A stretch of 64,000 nucleotides of DNA from an uncultured Robinsoniella sp. GTDB taxonomy: Bacteria > Bacillota > Clostridia > Lachnospirales > Lachnospiraceae. Below the pieces are notes generated by a model. It did not search any database. It saw only the letters and a program-made list of their open reading frames with translations, and was not told the DNA's origin. Shown here piece by piece: positions 15,693 to 25,308 of this stretch (its first letter is position 1; the number at the start of each line of letters is the position of its first letter). The DNA is taken from positions 48,780 to 112,779 of the forward strand of contig UQCR01000006.1 of NCBI GenBank assembly GCA_900539655.1, written 5' to 3'. The position numbers were made by a program, and so were the translations under genes.

Positions 15693-17420
15693 ATGATACA
15701 GAAGTTTATGAGATATTTTCATAATTATAAAAAATATCTATACATCAGCTGCCTTTGTGTTGTACTGGAAACGATGTTTGAATTAATTATTCCCATGATA
15801 ATGGCGGATATTATTGATGTGGGCGTGGTGAATAAGGATGTTCCTTATATCTTTCTGAAAGGTTCTCTGATGGCGCTGTGTGCTCTGTTATCTTTAGTGC
15901 TGGGAATCTTGTATGCAAGGTTTGCGGCACTGGCGGGGCAGGGGTTTGGGGCAGAGCTTCGCAGTGAAGAATATCGCAGGCTTTCAGAGTTTTCTTTTGG
16001 GAATATGGATCGTTTTTCTACTTCGTCACTGGTAACAAGGCTGACCAGTGATGTAACGGTTCTGCAAAATGCCATCAGTGGGGGCATTCGTCCGGCTGTA
16101 CGTGCTCCTGTCATGCTGGTTATGGCGATCACCATGTCCTTTGTAATTAATGCAAGGCTGGCGCTGGTATTTGTGGCAGCAGTTCCCATACTGGCGGCTG
16201 CACTGATCTGCATCATCCGCCAGCTGCGTCCTATGTATGGGAAAATGCAGAAAGCTGTAGATATGATAAACCGGGTAACCCAGGAGAACCTCATCGCAAT
16301 CCGGGTTGTAAAGTCCTTTGTCCGTGGGAACTACGAAAAAGAAAAGTTTAAAGAGGTAAACGATCATTTACAGTTTACCAGCGAAAAAGCATTCCACACC
16401 GCAATGCTTAATATGCCATGTTTTCAGTTTGTCATGTATTTTACCATTGTAGCAATCCTGTGGTTTGGAGGCAATCTGATTTATGCAGGCAGTATGAAGG
16501 TGGGGGAACTGACCGGTTTCTTAAGCTATGTTCTGCAGATCCTGAATTCGCTGATGATGCTGTCCAACGTATTTATGATGCTTACCAGGAGTATTGCAAG
16601 TGCAGGCCGTATCCAGGAAGTTATGGAAGAGCAGAGTGAAATCAGAGATGACCTGGCAAGGGATATAGAAGTGGGAAGCGGAAGCATTGACTTTGAACAT
16701 GTCAATTTCAAATATAAGGTGGAAGCAGAAGAATTCGTGCTAAGTGATATTACATTTCATATCGAAGCAGGCCAGACCGTGGGAATTATTGGCGGTACGG
16801 GATCTGCAAAAACTTCCCTGGTACAGCTGATACCGCGGCTGTATGACGTGACGGAAGGATGTGTCAGGATAGATGGCATCAATGTTAAAGAATATCCCAT
16901 GAAGCATTTAAGAGAAGCAATCGGAATGGTGTTACAGAGAAATACGTTATTTTCCGGAACGATCCGGGATAATCTTCTCTGGGGTAATGAAAAAGCGGAT
17001 GACAGTGAAATCGACTGGGCATGCCGGATTGCATGCGCGGATGAATTTCTAAACAAGATTCCTCAAGGACTGGACTTTGATCTGGGGCAGGGCGGCATCA
17101 ATGTCTCAGGCGGACAGAAGCAGCGTCTCTGCATAGCCCGGGCACTTTTAAAACGTCCTAAAATATTGATTCTGGATGATTCCACAAGTGCTGTGGATAC
17201 GGCTACGGAAAAGAAGATAAGGGACGGACTGGAACGGGAGCTACGAGATACCACGAAGATTATTATTGCCCAGAGAATCAGCTCTGTCAGACATGCAGAT
17301 CAGATTATCGTATTGGATGACGGGCATATTGATGCGGTAGGCACCCATGAGACGCTGGTTAAGACGAATCCCATTTATCAGGAAGTATATGCTTCAGGAC
17401 AGGAAGGAGCTGATAAATAA
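15693..17420 (+). CDS. ABC exporter half-transporter, degenerate nucleotide-site subunit
   Basis: A six-helix exporter domain (about residues 1-310) is followed by an ATPase. Walker A is GGTGSAKTSL, the signature is VSGGQKQR, Walker B is ILILDDSTSAVD and the switch loop is IIIAQRISS. Walker B ends in Asp instead of the catalytic Glu, and the switch His is Gln. These two changes mark the non-hydrolysing site of heterodimeric exporters such as TM287/288 and BmrCD. The start at 15693 follows AAAGGAG; a longer frame begins inside the MarR gene. Likely a drug or peptide exporter. Confidence 0.9.
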   Translation: MIQKFMRYFHNYKKYLYISCLCVVLETMFELIIPMIMADIIDVGVVNKDVPYIFLKGSLMALCALLSLVLGILYARFAALAGQGFGAELRSEEYRRLSEFSFGNMDRFSTSSLVTRLTSDVTVLQNAISGGIRPAVRAPVMLVMAITMSFVINARLALVFVAAVPILAAALICIIRQLRPMYGKMQKAVDMINRVTQENLIAIRVVKSFVRGNYEKEKFKEVNDHLQFTSEKAFHTAMLNMPCFQFVMYFTIVAILWFGGNLIYAGSMKVGELTGFLSYVLQILNSLMMLSNVFMMLTRSIASAGRIQEVMEEQSEIRDDLARDIEVGSGSIDFEHVNFKYKVEAEEFVLSDITFHIEAGQTVGIIGGTGSAKTSLVQLIPRLYDVTEGCVRIDGINVKEYPMKHLREAIGMVLQRNTLFSGTIRDNLLWGNEKADDSEIDWACRIACADEFLNKIPQGLDFDLGQGGINVSGGQKQRLCIARALLKRPKILILDDSTSAVDTATEKKIRDGLERELRDTTKIIIAQRISSVRHADQIIVLDDGHIDAVGTHETLVKTNPIYQEVYASGQEGADK

Positions 17421-19279
17421 TGGCAAAAGTAATCGGATATAAGAAGCCCAGGAATATTAGGAAAACGTTGAAGACGATGCTTCGTTATTTTAAACGCCAT
17501 ATTTTTGCTCTTTGTCTGGTAACGGTAATGGTAGTGATATCGGCGGGAGCAAATATATACGGTACTTATCTGCTAAAGCCCATTGTGAACGATTATATTG
17601 TACCGGGAGACATACCCGGGCTGATTAAGATGCTGGTCTTTATGGGGGTGATGTATCTCACCGGGGTTTTATGTACCTTTGGTTATACCCAGCTGATGGT
17701 CAGAACCGCACAGCAGATGGTAAAAGAGATCAGGAGCGATCTGTTCAGCAAGATTCAGAACCTCCCCCTGGCATACTTTGATGCCAAGACCCATGGCGAG
17801 TTAATGTCACGGTTTACCAATGACATGGATACTGTACAGGAGGGACTGAACAATAGTTTTACCATGGTTATACAAAGCTTCATTGTCACTGCCGGAACGA
17901 TTGTTTTGATTGTGGTTTTAAATGCCAGACTGAGCTTCGTTGTCTTTGTATCGTTTATCTGTATGTTTGCATTTATCCGGTACAGCAGCAAAAAGAGCCA
18001 GAAATACTTCGCAGAGCAGCAAAAATATCTGGGCAGCCTAAACGGGTTTGTAGAAGAAATGGTGGAAGGTGCCAAAGTAGTAAAAGTGTTTAACCATGAA
18101 GAAGAAAACATCCTGGAATTTCAAAAGAGAAACGAAAAGCTGCGGGCATCTGCTACGGAAGCACTGACTCACGGGGGCCGTATGGTGCCGGTTATCGTAA
18201 GTATATCCTATCTTAATTATGCAATTTCAGCATGTATTGGAGGACTTTTTGCAATCAGCGGGCTGATGGATCTGGGCAGCTTGTCCAGTTATCTGGTATA
18301 TGTTCGTCAGACGGCAATGCCGATTAACCAATTTACCCAGCAGATGAATTTTATACTGGCTGCAATCGCAGGGGCGGAGCGGATCTTTGAAGTCATTGGA
18401 GAAGAAGAAGAGACAGATAGAGGAAATGTTACACTGACACCGGTAGCTGAAGATGGGGACGAAAGCCTTGTTCCAGGCATGGATGGGGATCACCACTGGG
18501 CATGGTGCTGTCCGGATCAAAACGGAAAAGAAGTCCGGATTCCCATGAGAGGGGATGTTCGGTTTCAGGATGTTACTTTTTCCTATGAAGATAACCATGA
18601 AATTCTCCACAAATTAAACCTTTATGCAAAACCGGGACAGAAGATCGCTTTTGTAGGATCTACAGGAGCCGGCAAGACTACCATTACCAATCTGATCAAC
18701 CGTTTTTATGAAATTGATGAGGGCGTAATTACTTACGACGGAATCGATATAAAGCAGATCAAAAAAGACGACCTTCGCCACTCCCTGTCTATGGTTTTGC
18801 AGGATACCCACCTCTTTACCGGCACTATTGAGGAAAATATCCGTTATGGAAAACTAAATGCAGATCATGAAGAAGTGGTGGCAGCAGCAAGGCTTGCCAA
18901 TGCCCATTCCTTTATCCGAAGGCTGCCAAACGGATATCAGACCATGCTCCACAGTGACGGGGCAAATCTCTCCCAGGGACAGCGCCAGCTATTATCCATA
19001 GCCCGTGCGGCAATTGCGGATCCTCTGGTATTGATTCTGGATGAAGCGACCAGCTCCATTGATACCCGGACAGAAAAGCTGATTGAGAAAGGCATGGATA
19101 AACTGATGCAGGGAAGAACCGTATTCGTCATCGCCCATCGTCTGTCTACCGTACGTAATGCCAATGCCATTATGGTGCTGGAAAACGGGCGCATTATAGA
19201 ACGGGGAAACCATGAGGAACTGTTGGAGCAAAGAGGAAAGTACTATCAGCTTTATAACGGTATGTTTGAATTGTCTTAA
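17420..19279 (+). CDS. ABC exporter half-transporter, catalytic subunit
   Basis: Partner of the preceding gene; TAATG overlap couples translation. It has a six-helix domain, then an insert of about 45 residues between membrane and ATPase domains (around 345-380, with HHWAWCCPDQ). Walker A is GSTGAGKTTI, Walker B is LILDEATSS with the catalytic Glu, and the switch is FVIAHRLS. The signature is LSQGQRQL instead of LSGGQ, the complementary degeneracy expected in the partner of a subunit with an inactive Walker B. The pair is thus one asymmetric exporter. Confidence 0.92.
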   Translation: MAKVIGYKKPRNIRKTLKTMLRYFKRHIFALCLVTVMVVISAGANIYGTYLLKPIVNDYIVPGDIPGLIKMLVFMGVMYLTGVLCTFGYTQLMVRTAQQMVKEIRSDLFSKIQNLPLAYFDAKTHGELMSRFTNDMDTVQEGLNNSFTMVIQSFIVTAGTIVLIVVLNARLSFVVFVSFICMFAFIRYSSKKSQKYFAEQQKYLGSLNGFVEEMVEGAKVVKVFNHEEENILEFQKRNEKLRASATEALTHGGRMVPVIVSISYLNYAISACIGGLFAISGLMDLGSLSSYLVYVRQTAMPINQFTQQMNFILAAIAGAERIFEVIGEEEETDRGNVTLTPVAEDGDESLVPGMDGDHHWAWCCPDQNGKEVRIPMRGDVRFQDVTFSYEDNHEILHKLNLYAKPGQKIAFVGSTGAGKTTITNLINRFYEIDEGVITYDGIDIKQIKKDDLRHSLSMVLQDTHLFTGTIEENIRYGKLNADHEEVVAAARLANAHSFIRRLPNGYQTMLHSDGANLSQGQRQLLSIARAAIADPLVLILDEATSSIDTRTEKLIEKGMDKLMQGRTVFVIAHRLSTVRNANAIMVLENGRIIERGNHEELLEQRGKYYQLYNGMFELS

Positions 19280-19360
19280 CTGTGAAAAATAGGATTCAGA
19301 TCCTGGTTACTGAGGAAGAGCTGGAACTGCGGTTAATACCTGCTCTGTGTCCGAATGTCA

Positions 19361-19389
19361 TTGACTATTCATGTTTACACCTTTATAAT
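19361..19389 (+). promoter_or_regulatory. Promoter of the Hpt/response-regulator operon
   Basis: TTGACT (19361-19366), 17-bp spacer, TATAAT (19384-19389); close to consensus. Confidence 0.8.
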
Positions 19390-19420
19390 AGATTAAAAGT
19401 GAACAGGATTGGAGCAGGTT

Positions 19421-19774
19421 ATGGAGATAAAGAACGTGTACGAGGAATTGGGGCAGGAAAATTATTCTGCCGTTAAAGACCGTTTTTGTGGAAATGAAAA
19501 ATTATTAGAGAAATTTGTTTTAAAATTTCTTCAGGATCCTACATTTGAAAATCTGGAAGGGTCTGTCCATGCAGGAAACATGCAGGGAATAGAAATGAAT
19601 GCCCATACATTAAAGGGAGTTGCCGGAAATTTAGGCTTTTGTAATCTGCAGTCAGTATGTGCTGATTTGGTTGACTGTATCAGATCCGGTAATGAAGAGA
19701 AGATTCCCGAGCTGTTTGGACAGGTAAAAAGCACCTATACGAATATCGTACAAGTAATCCAAAAACTGGATTAA
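19421..19774 (+). CDS. Histidine phosphotransfer (Hpt) domain protein
   Basis: A four-helix Hpt protein with NAHTLKGVAGNLG, where His62 is the phosphorylated residue. It has no kinase or receiver domain, so it is a stand-alone relay. The ATG at 19421 is preferred because GGAG ends 6 bp upstream; a TTG at 19409 would lie inside that site. The next gene, 13 bp on, is a receiver protein and the natural partner. The hybrid kinase that feeds the relay is not in the window. Confidence 0.88.
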   Translation: MEIKNVYEELGQENYSAVKDRFCGNEKLLEKFVLKFLQDPTFENLEGSVHAGNMQGIEMNAHTLKGVAGNLGFCNLQSVCADLVDCIRSGNEEKIPELFGQVKSTYTNIVQVIQKLD

Positions 19775-19787
19775 CAGAGGGTGGACT

Positions 19788-21917
19788 ATGGAGCAAAAAA
19801 GAAGAACCATTTTAATAGTCGACGATATGGAGTTGAATCGTGCAATCCTCAATGAAATGTTTTATCAGAACTATAATGTTCTGGAAGCGTGCGACGGTGA
19901 ACAGGCGCTGCAGCTAATTACCCAGAAAAAGCATGAAATAGATATTATACTTCTGGATATTGTAATGCCGGTCATTGATGGGTTTGGGGTATTGGAGAGC
20001 CTGCAGAGGCAGAGTCTGCTGGAGCGTCTTCCGGTGGTGATGATTACCGCAGAGAATTCAGAGAGCGTCATGAAAAAGGGCTATGCTATGGGCGTTACGG
20101 ACATTATAACGAAGCCGTTTAATCCGGATATAGTAAGAAGGCGGGTAAAAAATGTGCTGGCGTTATACAGCAGGCAGGAGAGTCTGGAAGAGCTGGTAGA
20201 ACAGCAGACACAGGCGCTGCGCAGTCAGACACGGCAGCTGCTGGATGCCTTAAGCAGTATTATAGAGTTTAAAAATATGGAATCGGGGCAGCACATTCTG
20301 AGAATTCGTATCATAACAAAGTTTTTACTACAAATATTATCTATGAGGTTTCCCGGATACAATCTTACCGCAAAGCAGATCGATACCATTTCAGAAGCGG
20401 CTGCCATGCACGATATTGGGAAAATAGCAATATCAAATTCCATTTTAAATAAACCGGGAAAGCTTACCAGTGAAGAATTTGAGATTATGAAAACCCATAC
20501 CGTTAAGGGATGTGAAGTAGCAAGAAAACTAAAATATATACAAAATCAGGATTTTATGGGATATTGTCTGGATATCTGCAGACACCACCATGAGCGCTGG
20601 GACGGAAAAGGATATCCCGATGGTCTTAAAGGGGATGAGATTTCCATTTGGGCACAGGTAGTATCACTTGCAGATGTCTATGATGCATTGACAAGCGAGC
20701 GGGTGTATAAACCGGCTTACAGCCATCAGGAAGCCAAACAGATGATTCAGAATGGAGAATGCGGGACGTTCAATCCAAGGCTTTTGAATTGCTTTATGGA
20801 GAATGCAGATGAGATGTACCGTTTTCTTTTGAATTTATCGGATGAATATGAAAGTACATTTGGTTACGAAGATGAATACGTGCAGAAAACCACAGCCAAC
20901 ATGACTAACATTTCTGATCGTACCTTACAGCTTCTGGAGCTTGAACGGGAAAAATACAGAATTATTACGGAATTGTCCGGAGATATTGTATTTGATTATG
21001 ATACGCAGAGGGATTTAATCAGTTTTTCCGAGAAATTCAGGGAGATTTTTGGTAGGAATAACATCGTAGAGGATGCCACACACTGGATACAGAGCAGTGA
21101 ATTCCTGTATGGCCAGGACAAGAATAAATTTATCAAACATCTGATGGTACTTACCAGCCAGAATGTAACTTGTAAAGTGCAGATTCGCCTTATGGTAAAG
21201 GCGGATACCTATGAATGGTTCGATGTATATATTCACTCCATCTGGAACCAGGAAACTGGTGAATGCCTGACCTTGATGGGGAAGATGGTCAATGTGGATC
21301 AACGTTACAAGGAACTGGAGCAATGGAAGAAAGTTGCGAATACCGATGGATTGACAGGTTTATATAACAGAAAGGCACTGGAAGAGAAGATTAGTGAAGT
21401 GTTGATAAATGAGCCAACGCAGCAGTCGGCGCTGTGTTTTATAGATTTAGATGATTTTAAGCAGGTAAATGATGGTAACGGCCATCCCTATGGAGATGAA
21501 CTGTTAGTTGAGATCGCCAGACAATTGAAAGGCTGCGTGAGAAGCACGGATATTACCGGCAGGATTGGCGGCGATGAATTTATCGTACTTCTTCGCGGTA
21601 TAAAATCCATCCGGGACATGATGGATAAAGCCTCACAGCTCTGCAATACCCTGGGTAAGGGATTTAAAGGGTACAATTATTCCGTTAGCATAGGGATAGC
21701 AGTCTTTCCTGAATCAGGAAAGACATATGCAGAGCTTTTAAGCAGGGCTGACCAAGCCTTGTACTGCTCTAAAAATGCAGGAAAAGACCAGTATGTGATC
21801 TATGGAGAGGATACGGCTGAAATGCCATTTCGTTCCCTGCTTTCAGAGGTGGACAGCTTTGTTCAGACTGAAGATGAGCTGGCTGAAATTTTAAATAATA
21901 TGGGTGCGGAAAAATAA
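19788..21917 (+). CDS. Response regulator with HD-GYP and GGDEF domains (c-di-GMP turnover)
   Basis: Domain order: receiver (1-125, phospho-Asp57 in IILLDIVMP), coiled linker, HD-GYP phosphodiesterase, PAS-like region, GGDEF diguanylate cyclase. The HD-GYP domain shows MHDIGKIAI and HHERWDGKGYPDGLKG; the PAS-like region is about 385-510. The cyclase has GRIGGDEFIVLL and an RSTD inhibitory site five residues before GGDEF. Both opposing c-di-GMP activities look intact in one polypeptide. Phosphorylation, perhaps via the preceding Hpt, would set the balance (inference). Confidence 0.92.
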   Translation: MEQKRRTILIVDDMELNRAILNEMFYQNYNVLEACDGEQALQLITQKKHEIDIILLDIVMPVIDGFGVLESLQRQSLLERLPVVMITAENSESVMKKGYAMGVTDIITKPFNPDIVRRRVKNVLALYSRQESLEELVEQQTQALRSQTRQLLDALSSIIEFKNMESGQHILRIRIITKFLLQILSMRFPGYNLTAKQIDTISEAAAMHDIGKIAISNSILNKPGKLTSEEFEIMKTHTVKGCEVARKLKYIQNQDFMGYCLDICRHHHERWDGKGYPDGLKGDEISIWAQVVSLADVYDALTSERVYKPAYSHQEAKQMIQNGECGTFNPRLLNCFMENADEMYRFLLNLSDEYESTFGYEDEYVQKTTANMTNISDRTLQLLELEREKYRIITELSGDIVFDYDTQRDLISFSEKFREIFGRNNIVEDATHWIQSSEFLYGQDKNKFIKHLMVLTSQNVTCKVQIRLMVKADTYEWFDVYIHSIWNQETGECLTLMGKMVNVDQRYKELEQWKKVANTDGLTGLYNRKALEEKISEVLINEPTQQSALCFIDLDDFKQVNDGNGHPYGDELLVEIARQLKGCVRSTDITGRIGGDEFIVLLRGIKSIRDMMDKASQLCNTLGKGFKGYNYSVSIGIAVFPESGKTYAELLSRADQALYCSKNAGKDQYVIYGEDTAEMPFRSLLSEVDSFVQTEDELAEILNNMGAEK

Positions 21918-21943
21918 GGCGGTTTCAACTGCCTTATTTTTAG
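21912..21943. terminator. Bidirectional terminator
   Basis: AAATAAGGC (21912-21920) pairs with GCCTTATTT (21931-21939), extended by GGTT/AACT, followed by TTTT. A-rich sequence on the left lets it also serve the small minus-strand gene. Confidence 0.8.
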
Positions 21944-21996
21944 TTCTTATTTGTTATATCGTTATATTGTTAGTCAGAATCTCAGTTATTTATCAT

Positions 21997-22143
21997 TTAA
22001 ATATTATATGTCACAATCGTCCATTTTTCATTCTGCTTCATTAAGAAGCAAGGGGTATTAATTTTTTTCCTATAATAGTGTTCAAATAATTTTTGAAAGA
22101 AACGGTAGTTTAAAAATAAGGCAACGTTTTCATTTACAGTCAT
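21997..22143 (-). CDS. Small hypothetical protein, 48 residues
   Basis: On the minus strand ATG at 22143 lies 10 bp after AGGAG. The product begins MTVNENVALFLNYRFFQKL and is aromatic and basic (FEHYYRKK), without a membrane segment. Not recognised. It is convergent with the response regulator and shares its terminator. A longer frame to 22206 lacks a ribosome site. Confidence 0.4.
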   Translation of the reverse strand: MTVNENVALFLNYRFFQKLFEHYYRKKINTPCFLMKQNEKWTIVTYNI

Positions 22144-22208
22144 AATATTACATCTCCTATCATTCAAAAATTTTATTTTGTGTAACCATAAGGCTTCTGT
22201 CAGCATAC

Positions 22209-22242
22209 ATTAGAATATAGTATCATACTGCACTATTCTAAT
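22209..22242. promoter_or_regulatory. feoA: Inverted repeat in the feoA promoter region
   Basis: ATTAGAATA (22209-22217) and TATTCTAAT (22234-22242) are perfect complements. They enclose AGTAT-C-ATACT (22219-22229), itself a palindrome. The position, 24 bp before the feoA start and between divergent genes, suits an operator, perhaps for a Fur/DtxR-type iron regulator. That identity is not established by the sequence. Confidence 0.45.
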
Positions 22243-22265
22243 TATATTCCAAAGGAGAGAAATAT

Positions 22266-22505
22266 ATGACCCATGTAGTACAACTTACTGAATTAAAAAG
22301 AGGAGAAAAGGCAGTGATCACAGAGTTGATCTCCTTAAAAGAAATGAGGCGCAGACTTCAGGACATAGGAATGATAGAGGGGACAACGGTTGAATGTGTG
22401 GGGAAAAGCCCATTGGGAGACCCCTGCGCTTTTTTGATAAGAGGTGCTGTAATAGCTCTTCGTAAAGAGGATGCGGGAAGTGTAATGGTTGAATGCAGTG
22501 ATTAA
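22266..22505 (+). CDS. feoA: Ferrous iron transport protein A
   Basis: A 79-residue SH3-like cytosolic protein. LTELKRGEKAVITEL, then RRRLQDIGMIEGTTVECVGKSPLGDP and ALRKEDAGSVMVE, are typical FeoA strands. It assists the FeoB GTPase-permease. AAAGGAG precedes the start. The next gene, 12 bp downstream, is feoB, but that copy is cut short, so this FeoA may have no working partner at this locus. Confidence 0.92.
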   Translation: MTHVVQLTELKRGEKAVITELISLKEMRRRLQDIGMIEGTTVECVGKSPLGDPCAFLIRGAVIALRKEDAGSVMVECSD

Positions 22506-22517
22506 CAGGAGGGGCTT

Positions 22518-23840
22518 ATGGTAATAAACAGGTCATCATCAGGAATGAATTCTGCTGACAGAGAACTTGTGATTCAAAAACAAAGAGAAGACGATAAAGT
22601 GATTGCACTTGCCGGAAATCCCAATGTAGGGAAAAGTACTGTTTTTAACCAGCTGACAGGAATGAAGCAGCACACCGGCAACTGGCCGGGAAAAACGGTT
22701 GCCAATGCCCAGGGATATTGTTCTTACGGGAATCAGGGATATGTAATGGTAGATATCCCGGGATGTTATTCCCTGATGGCACATTCCATTGAAGAAGAGG
22801 TGGCAAGAGACTTTATCTGCTTTGAACATCCGGATGCAGTAGTTGTAGTGTGTGACGCGACCTGCCTGGAACGAAATCTGAATCTGGTTCTGCAGATTCT
22901 GGAAGCCTGTACCAATGTGGTAATCTGTGTCAATCTAATGGATGAAGCGAAAAAAAAGCAGATTCAGATACAACTGGAATCATTAGCTGAAAAAACAGGC
23001 GTTCCGGTAATTGGAATAACAGCCAGAAGTAAAAAAGGACTGGATCAGATATTTGAAGGGCTAAATCATGTTTGGAGTGAAACAGAGAAAACAGAACCGC
23101 TGGTGTCCTATCCCGATTATATAGAGGATGCCATTCACCAACTGGAACCTGCCGTGGAAAAAATCTGCAGAGGCGTACCGAACACCAGATGGCTCTGCGC
23201 CAGACTGCTGGATGCTGATGACTGCCTGCGCAAATCCATGCAGCTGCATATCGGAAATGATCTTCTGGAAAATGAAGAGATACATAATATCCTTTCCGAT
23301 ATCAAATCTCAATTAGAGAAGTCGGAAATTACAAGAGATCAGCTGAGCGACGATATTGCCTCTGCCTTCGTAAAGAAAGCAGAAGATTTTTGCAGAGATA
23401 CGGTTGCATTTGAAGATAAATCCTACAACCGGAAGGACCGCCGTCTGGACCGATTATTTACAAGTAAGCTAAGTGGTTTCCCGATTATGTTCCTGGTACT
23501 TCTGTTTATCTTCTGGCTAACGATTACCGGGGCAAATTATCCGTCACAACTATTGAACAAAGGATTATTCCTGCTAGAAGACCAATTGGTGCTGCTATTT
23601 CAGAAAATGGGTGCTCCGACACTCCTGTATGAAATTCTGATATTTGGAATATACCGGGTACTGGCGTGGGTTGTATCCGTTATGCTGCCGCCAATGGCAA
23701 TCTTTTTCCCGCTGTTTACTTTGCTGGAGGACTTTGGATATCTGCCGAGAGTCGCATTCAATCTGGACAGGTGTTTTAAGAAATGCCAGGCTTGCGGGAA
23801 ACAGGCGTTGACCATGTGCATGGGATGTGTAAACTTGTAA
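22518..23840 (+). pseudogene. feoB: FeoB ferrous iron permease, truncated to its N-terminal 440 residues
   Basis: The GTPase domain is intact: G1 GNPNVGKST, G3 DIPGCYSL, G4 NLMDEA, G5 ITARSKKG. A helical GDI-like region and the first two or three membrane segments follow (LSGFPIMFLVLLFIFW, then VVSVMLPPMAIFFPLF). The frame stops right after KQALTMCMG, where FeoB proteins continue FGCNAAGV and then several more helices. Full FeoB is some 650-800 residues, so the second half of the permease, including the other gate motif, is missing. None of it is found downstream. Iron transport by this copy is unlikely. Confidence 0.85.
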
Positions 23841-23861
23841 AATCTACGAACACAATATTTG

Positions 23862-23890
23862 TTGAAATTTTCCAATTTATTCTGTATAAT
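23862..23890 (+). promoter_or_regulatory. Promoter of the EAL-Opp-GGDEF operon
   Basis: TTGAAA (23862-23867), 17-bp spacer, TATAAT (23885-23890), only about 20 bp beyond the feoB truncation; it leaves a leader of about 90 nt. Confidence 0.75.
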
Positions 23891-23987
23891 ATTAATAAAT
23901 TAACTATTAAAACATGTGATATTTTATAGATTTTTTTAGAAATTATCTTAGATAGAAAAAAACAGAAAAACAAAGGAGTGTAACGCT

Positions 23988-25280
23988 TTGCATAATCAGA
24001 GGGAGCATTACAACACAGCATACATTGAACAGAAATACAATGAGGTGAAAGCTGTTAAAGTGAACACGACAGGCGAAAAATACGCACTGGTTTTGTGGAA
24101 CATAAAGAATTTTCGGTACTATAATACGAAATATGGTATTGATGGTGCAAACGAGATATTAGAACTGGTCTTTCAGGTTATCCTGGATATTCTTGGGGAA
24201 GAGGAGTATGCCGGATATTTGGGGGCGGATAATTTTGTGACACTCCTGCAATATGAAGATATCGACAAATTAACCTGCCACAGATTGGCCCAAATGGCAG
24301 TGGAGCAATTATATAGAATTGATGATGCCCGCATATATCGAAATATTTTTTATTCTTTGGGAATCTACCAGTTGGAGAGGGATGCAGCGGACTTTGGAAC
24401 AGCATTGAATTTTGCCGGCATATGCCGAAAGGAATCTGACTCCTTATACAATCGAAGCACCTGTATTGAAGTTTATGATGAATCGTTTTATGCTCAATAC
24501 ATGGAACGTATGGATATGGAGATCAAAACAGCAGATGCATATAAAAACTATGAGTTTATTGCGTATCTTCAGCCAAAGGTGGATCCTAAGATGGGAAAAG
24601 TTGTTGGTGCAGAAGCATTGCTCCGGTGGTTTGACGAGGAGGGAAATAACATATCTCTCTATAAGTTTCTACCCATATTGGATCGAAACCAATATATTAA
24701 ATTAGTTGATTTGGATATCTTTGATCAAATGTGTGAATATTTGGATAAAAGAATTAAGAGCAATAAAAAGATAGTTCCCATTAGTTTTAATATGTCAAAG
24801 GCTAATTTTTATAATCCTGGTGTCTTTGAGATGTACATTGAGATATTTGAGAAGTATGATATTCCAAAAGAATACATAGAGATTGAATTTATGGAATCAA
24901 TTTCATTGAATGACACAGCTCATATGCAAGAGATTATAACAAAATTCAAAGAGTATGGGTTCACTTGTTCCCTTGATGATTTTGGGAGCGGATATTCATC
25001 TTTTAACGTGTTGTTGAATGCACCTCTTGATATCGTTAAGATGGATCGGCAGTTTTTCCTGAACAACCTAAATGGTGACGGGAAGCTGGTTATAAAAACA
25101 GTGGTGGATTTAATTCATTCACTGCATATGAAAGTTGTGGCAGAAGGTGTGGAAACGAAGGAGCATATTGAATATCTCATAGAATGCGACTGCGATTATG
25201 TACAGGGGTACTATTATTATCAGCCTATGTCCGTCGAAGCATTTAATAAGATCATGGATGAGGATAATATGGAAGAGTAG
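23988..25280 (+). CDS. Degenerate GGDEF plus EAL domain c-di-GMP phosphodiesterase
   Basis: Start is TTG, 9 bp after AAAGGAG. The N-terminal GGDEF-like domain has YLGADNFVTLL in place of GGDEF and is probably inactive or regulatory. The C-terminal EAL domain keeps the active-site set: EALLRW, ISFNMS, IEFMES, LDDFGSGYSS, IVKMD, VVAEGVET and DYVQGYYY. It should hydrolyse c-di-GMP to pGpG in the cytosol. It is first in an operon with a peptide importer and two diguanylate cyclases, all separated by short gaps. Confidence 0.9.
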   Translation: MHNQREHYNTAYIEQKYNEVKAVKVNTTGEKYALVLWNIKNFRYYNTKYGIDGANEILELVFQVILDILGEEEYAGYLGADNFVTLLQYEDIDKLTCHRLAQMAVEQLYRIDDARIYRNIFYSLGIYQLERDAADFGTALNFAGICRKESDSLYNRSTCIEVYDESFYAQYMERMDMEIKTADAYKNYEFIAYLQPKVDPKMGKVVGAEALLRWFDEEGNNISLYKFLPILDRNQYIKLVDLDIFDQMCEYLDKRIKSNKKIVPISFNMSKANFYNPGVFEMYIEIFEKYDIPKEYIEIEFMESISLNDTAHMQEIITKFKEYGFTCSLDDFGSGYSSFNVLLNAPLDIVKMDRQFFLNNLNGDGKLVIKTVVDLIHSLHMKVVAEGVETKEHIEYLIECDCDYVQGYYYYQPMSVEAFNKIMDEDNMEE

Positions 25281-25308
25281 TAACTAGGAAGAATGAGGGA
25301 GACTGAAG

